In this document: positions 61,142 to 64,000 of the stretch, piece by piece
How the letters are laid out: the number at the start of each line of letters is the position of its first letter
How positions within the stretch are numbered: the first letter of the stretch is position 1
Origin: Polaribacter glomeratus
GTDB lineage: Bacteria; Bacteroidota; Bacteroidia; Flavobacteriales; Flavobacteriaceae
Direction: 5' to 3'
Length of the DNA: 64,000 nucleotides
NCBI RefSeq assembly: GCF_002954665.1
Contig: NZ_MSCM01000002.1
Coordinates: 1,314,137 to 1,378,136 of the forward strand
Made by a program: the position numbers and the translations under genes
The notes under the pieces: model-generated
Database searches by the model: none
Told to the model about the DNA's origin: nothing
Seen by the model: the letters and a program-made list of their open reading frames with translations, nothing else

Positions 61142-64000
61142 TTAATTTCCTCCTAAGTTATAGATTATGTTAAATCCGCCATTAATTGCCTGTCTTGGAA
61201 AAGTGGTAGAAATAGCATATTTAGATGTTTGATGATTGTAATAAAACGATGCTGTTAAATTACTATTCAATCTGTAATCTGCGGTAAATTTAATTGAAAA
61301 TAATTTCTGACCACCACTAATTTGATCATTATCTTCATCTACATATCTAATTTGTGTTAAATTGTCTCTTAAAGAAACATCTGCTCTTAAATTAATATCA
61401 CCTTTTAAGGTAGTTTTTTTACCTGTAAAACGTGTATTCATTTTAACGTCTTTAACTACATAACCAAAACCAAAAATATATTCTGTTCCCACAATATCGG
61501 TTAAGGTGCTATTGTTAAAATTCATGGTTAGGGTTCTATCTTTTTTAATTTCGCCTCTTAAAGAAAATGAGTTTTTCATTTTCATATCTAATTTAATTAA
61601 AGGCGAAAATTCATCAACCAAAGTGGCTGCAGCTATTAATCTTTGCGACTCATAATTACCCGCGGCATTTGTAACTGTGTAAGCAGTTGCTTCACTATAC
61701 TGTAAATTATTTGTAAAACTAGAAATTGTATACGACGACCTGTAACCATGTGATACTACAAATGTTGAGAAATTTTTCTTAAACCAATCAAATTTCATTA
61801 ATCCGTTATATCGTAAAGTCCAGTTTGGTATTGGTATATTTCTAAATAAACTTGTGCTTACCTTATCAGGGTTTTTTCCAGAATAAGCAGCCATAAATGA
61901 AGGTAATAATACTTGTTGGCTATTTGCGCCAAAACCTTTTACAGTTCCGTCATTATTAAATTCTGTGTTAGGGTCATTTACGTCTATTCCGCTTTGAGTA
62001 GCTATTCTTGATGATAAACCAACTCTATAATCTTTCATTGTTTGAAAAAGTACGTCACCACTTGTAAATGCTGTTGAAAGCATTGAGTGACTTGTACTAA
62101 AGTTGCCCGTTTCAAAAATTGGTGTTTCTTCAAAAGTTGTACTTCCTTCTATTAAATCTAATTGTTGAGAAATATCTGCTGTATTAATTTTATTACCAAT
62201 TACATCAATATTTAAATCATCAATAGGTTTTAGTGTTAATGTATAATCTAATTTGTTGTATTGTGTTCTGCTAAAAGTTTTGTTAAAATACTCATCACCA
62301 TCAACTCTAGTAACCAACCAATTATTCTCTAGGGCTTTGTTTCTAATATCAACTTGGCTACCAAAAGCAAACGATGTGGGTGCACCACCCAAAAAACCAA
62401 TGTCTTCTGTATAACCTTGTAAATATTGCCCGTTATTTTCTGCATAACTTATTTTTCCTTGTTTAACAGAGGTAACAACATCCCAAGTACCTTTTAAAAT
62501 TTTCTTACCAAGAGGTAAATCTTTGTTAGGCTTTATTCTTGCAGTGTTTTTATCTTTTGCGTTTTTACGTTGTGATTTTGTAAGTAATAATTTTTCAAAA
62601 CCTATTTGTTTATAGAGCTTATCAAAAGTAAATGTGGTGTTTATATTGTGTGTATTTGCATTCTGAATTACATTACCAATTTGTTCAACAATAGTTTGAT
62701 CTTGAGATGAAACTTGCCAATCAAAATCTGCAGTATATGCATAATCAGCTTTCATAAAACTTAAAAAAGGAAACTTATCCAAAGGTAAATTATAGGTTGT
62801 ATTTAATTTTTGATGGTAATGATTTGGTCTTCCTGTATTAAAAAAATCATCAAAAATTTGTAAATCTTCTCCGTTTCCAAACGCATCATACATATAACTA
62901 TTAGTTGCATTAAAGTTTAATTGAAGTGACTTTGTTAAATCGAAACCAATTGCATAATCCCAATCAAATAAAAATCTACGTTGCTTTAATTCTGGCTGAG
63001 GCGATAATCCTTCTACTAAATTTCTTGATTGTTGCTCATTATAACTTCTATTAATTCTAGAGTTTACGGCTAATGTTTGTGGTACCGGATTAAAGTTTAA
63101 GTCTTTGATAAATTTCCAATAGTTGCTTTTAAAGCTTTCTGAGTTTTTAAATAGCTCAATAGATTTTGAATTAAAGCTAAAATTATAAGCTGCAGCAGCG
63201 CTAACATTTTCGCTAATATATTTTTCTATATTATAATCTCTATGAAATTCTGAGTTATGAGAATAAGAAACGGCTAGATTTTCTACATCATAAAACTTAG
63301 GCTTTTCTGTAGAATTAGGATTTCTATTCTTTTTAACATTTATAAAACTAATGCTTGTTCTTTTTGTATAATCTTGAGAATTGTTGATATTCTCTAAAGC
63401 CTTGTCTCTATCATTACCTGCAGGTAGGTTTTCAAGAAATACTTTTGCTTCTGTATATTGAACATCTTGGTATTGAGGGTCAAATTTAGGATCAATAAAT
63501 CGCTCACCAACACTATAACTCATTGGTAATTGAATTCCCCATTTTTCTGGAGTTAAAACTTTTCCTAAGTTGATGGTTGTTGCAACATCATATTGTTTGG
63601 TTTCGTCTAAACTACGTTGATTTACTCTGTCTTCTACATTACCAAAACCAATGGTTCTAACACTTCCAGAAAGGGATACATTTGCAACATCAGCAAAATT
63701 AGCATCCGCATTCATTACCGCAGCCCAACCCGCTTTATTATCAAAACCAGACGAGCGTAATTCATTAAACCATACTTCACCACTTTTAGCCACAACACCA
63801 CTATTTTTTAAACCAAGCATTATGGTTCTTAATTGCGCTAGCGTAGGATTTCCTTTTACACTAATTTTGTAGGGTAAACCTTCTGTTTGAGAAGTAGAAG
63901 TATACAACACATTTATAGCAGCACCAATGCCGTCTCTCTCTAGTTTTACCTTACCAAAAGTTGCAATTAAAGCATCTAAATTATTTGCTTCTGGCCAAAT
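61142..64000 (-). CDS. sprA: Cell surface protein SprA, C-terminal part
   Basis: Runs off the right edge; 952 residues visible up to base 64000 with no in-frame stop, so the true start is outside. SprA is the giant (~2300-2400 aa) outer-membrane T9SS translocon protein. The visible part holds SprA markers (WPEANNLDALIATFGKVKLE; KSGEVWFNELRSSGFDNKAG) and beta-barrel strands, ending AINGGFNIIYNLGGN. Cargo such as the LRR protein at 32621 would use it. Confidence 0.93.
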   Translation of the reverse strand: MWPEANNLDALIATFGKVKLERDGIGAAINVLYTSTSQTEGLPYKISVKGNPTLAQLRTIMLGLKNSGVVAKSGEVWFNELRSSGFDNKAGWAAVMNADANFADVANVSLSGSVRTIGFGNVEDRVNQRSLDETKQYDVATTINLGKVLTPEKWGIQLPMSYSVGERFIDPKFDPQYQDVQYTEAKVFLENLPAGNDRDKALENINNSQDYTKRTSISFINVKKNRNPNSTEKPKFYDVENLAVSYSHNSEFHRDYNIEKYISENVSAAAAYNFSFNSKSIELFKNSESFKSNYWKFIKDLNFNPVPQTLAVNSRINRSYNEQQSRNLVEGLSPQPELKQRRFLFDWDYAIGFDLTKSLQLNFNATNSYMYDAFGNGEDLQIFDDFFNTGRPNHYHQKLNTTYNLPLDKFPFLSFMKADYAYTADFDWQVSSQDQTIVEQIGNVIQNANTHNINTTFTFDKLYKQIGFEKLLLTKSQRKNAKDKNTARIKPNKDLPLGKKILKGTWDVVTSVKQGKISYAENNGQYLQGYTEDIGFLGGAPTSFAFGSQVDIRNKALENNWLVTRVDGDEYFNKTFSRTQYNKLDYTLTLKPIDDLNIDVIGNKINTADISQQLDLIEGSTTFEETPIFETGNFSTSHSMLSTAFTSGDVLFQTMKDYRVGLSSRIATQSGIDVNDPNTEFNNDGTVKGFGANSQQVLLPSFMAAYSGKNPDKVSTSLFRNIPIPNWTLRYNGLMKFDWFKKNFSTFVVSHGYRSSYTISSFTNNLQYSEATAYTVTNAAGNYESQRLIAAATLVDEFSPLIKLDMKMKNSFSLRGEIKKDRTLTMNFNNSTLTDIVGTEYIFGFGYVVKDVKMNTRFTGKKTTLKGDINLRADVSLRDNLTQIRYVDEDNDQISGGQKLFSIKFTADYRLNSNLTASFYYNHQTSKYAISTTFPRQAINGGFNIIYNLGGN

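Overview
The window looks like chromosomal DNA of a marine Flavobacteriaceae bacterium, close to Polaribacter in gene content. It is strongly AT-rich and carries TAnnTTTG promoter boxes, SusC/SusD outer-membrane uptake, a type IX secretion (T9SS) cargo protein, the T9SS translocon protein SprA, DUF6090 proteins and Bacteroidetes-type cytochrome oxidase genes. The genus is inferred from family-level resemblance, not from a search.

Layout. 1-5400: a VOC protein divergent from an HxlR regulator, a DUF6090 protein, a small secreted protein, a hydrolase fragment, a cation efflux transporter, and gene-poor stretches with decayed ORFs and direct repeats. 5400-15750 (minus): secreted peptidases and hydrolases (Tricorn-like S41, amidohydrolase, S33, esterase-TPR) mixed with two more DUF6090 genes and two SnoaL-like lipoproteins. 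16500-29000 (minus): an arsenosugar biosynthesis locus with the peroxidase-like protein, ArsS, a DUF2064 glycosyltransferase, a SusC/SusD pair, a sodium:solute symporter, a metallophosphoesterase-like protein, ArsM, a periplasmic rhodanese, a second glycosyltransferase and purine nucleoside phosphorylase. The likely logic is methylation (ArsM), transfer to a deoxyadenosyl group (ArsS), base removal (PNP), dephosphorylation or hydrolysis (phosphoesterase), sugar transfer (glycosyltransferases) and transport. 29000-40400: DUF547, a queuosine-precursor transporter, fabD, secreted LRR and lipoproteins, and a LytS/LytTR two-component pair whose kinase is broken. 40400-49550: M16 peptidase, leuS, SemiSWEET, enoyl-CoA hydratase, MOSC. 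49600-54950: a cytochrome oxidase and assembly operon (ctaB, two subunit III-like genes, subunit IV, SCO, DUF420). 55000-64000: TolC, tsaB, MscS, a YwqK-like protein, then tonB, VanZ, gcvH and the 3' part of sprA on the minus strand.

The most striking observation is leuS. Its 1156-residue product is about 200 residues longer than expected and has three extra segments. One is a DUF559 (VSR-like endonuclease) domain with an eroded active site, set at the start of the editing domain. It is followed by a translated copy of a short dispersed repeat that also lies between two genes of the arsenosugar operon. The second is a translated copy of a different short repeat near the N-terminus. The third is an expansion just before KMSKS. 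A DUF6090 gene carries another in-frame repeat peptide (LPAGKAG). Together these suggest small repeat elements that enter genes and are tolerated in frame, comparable in principle to Rickettsia palindromic elements. Other leads are a duplicated 3' end of the PNP gene that looks like an integration footprint, and a candidate small RNA upstream of ctaB.
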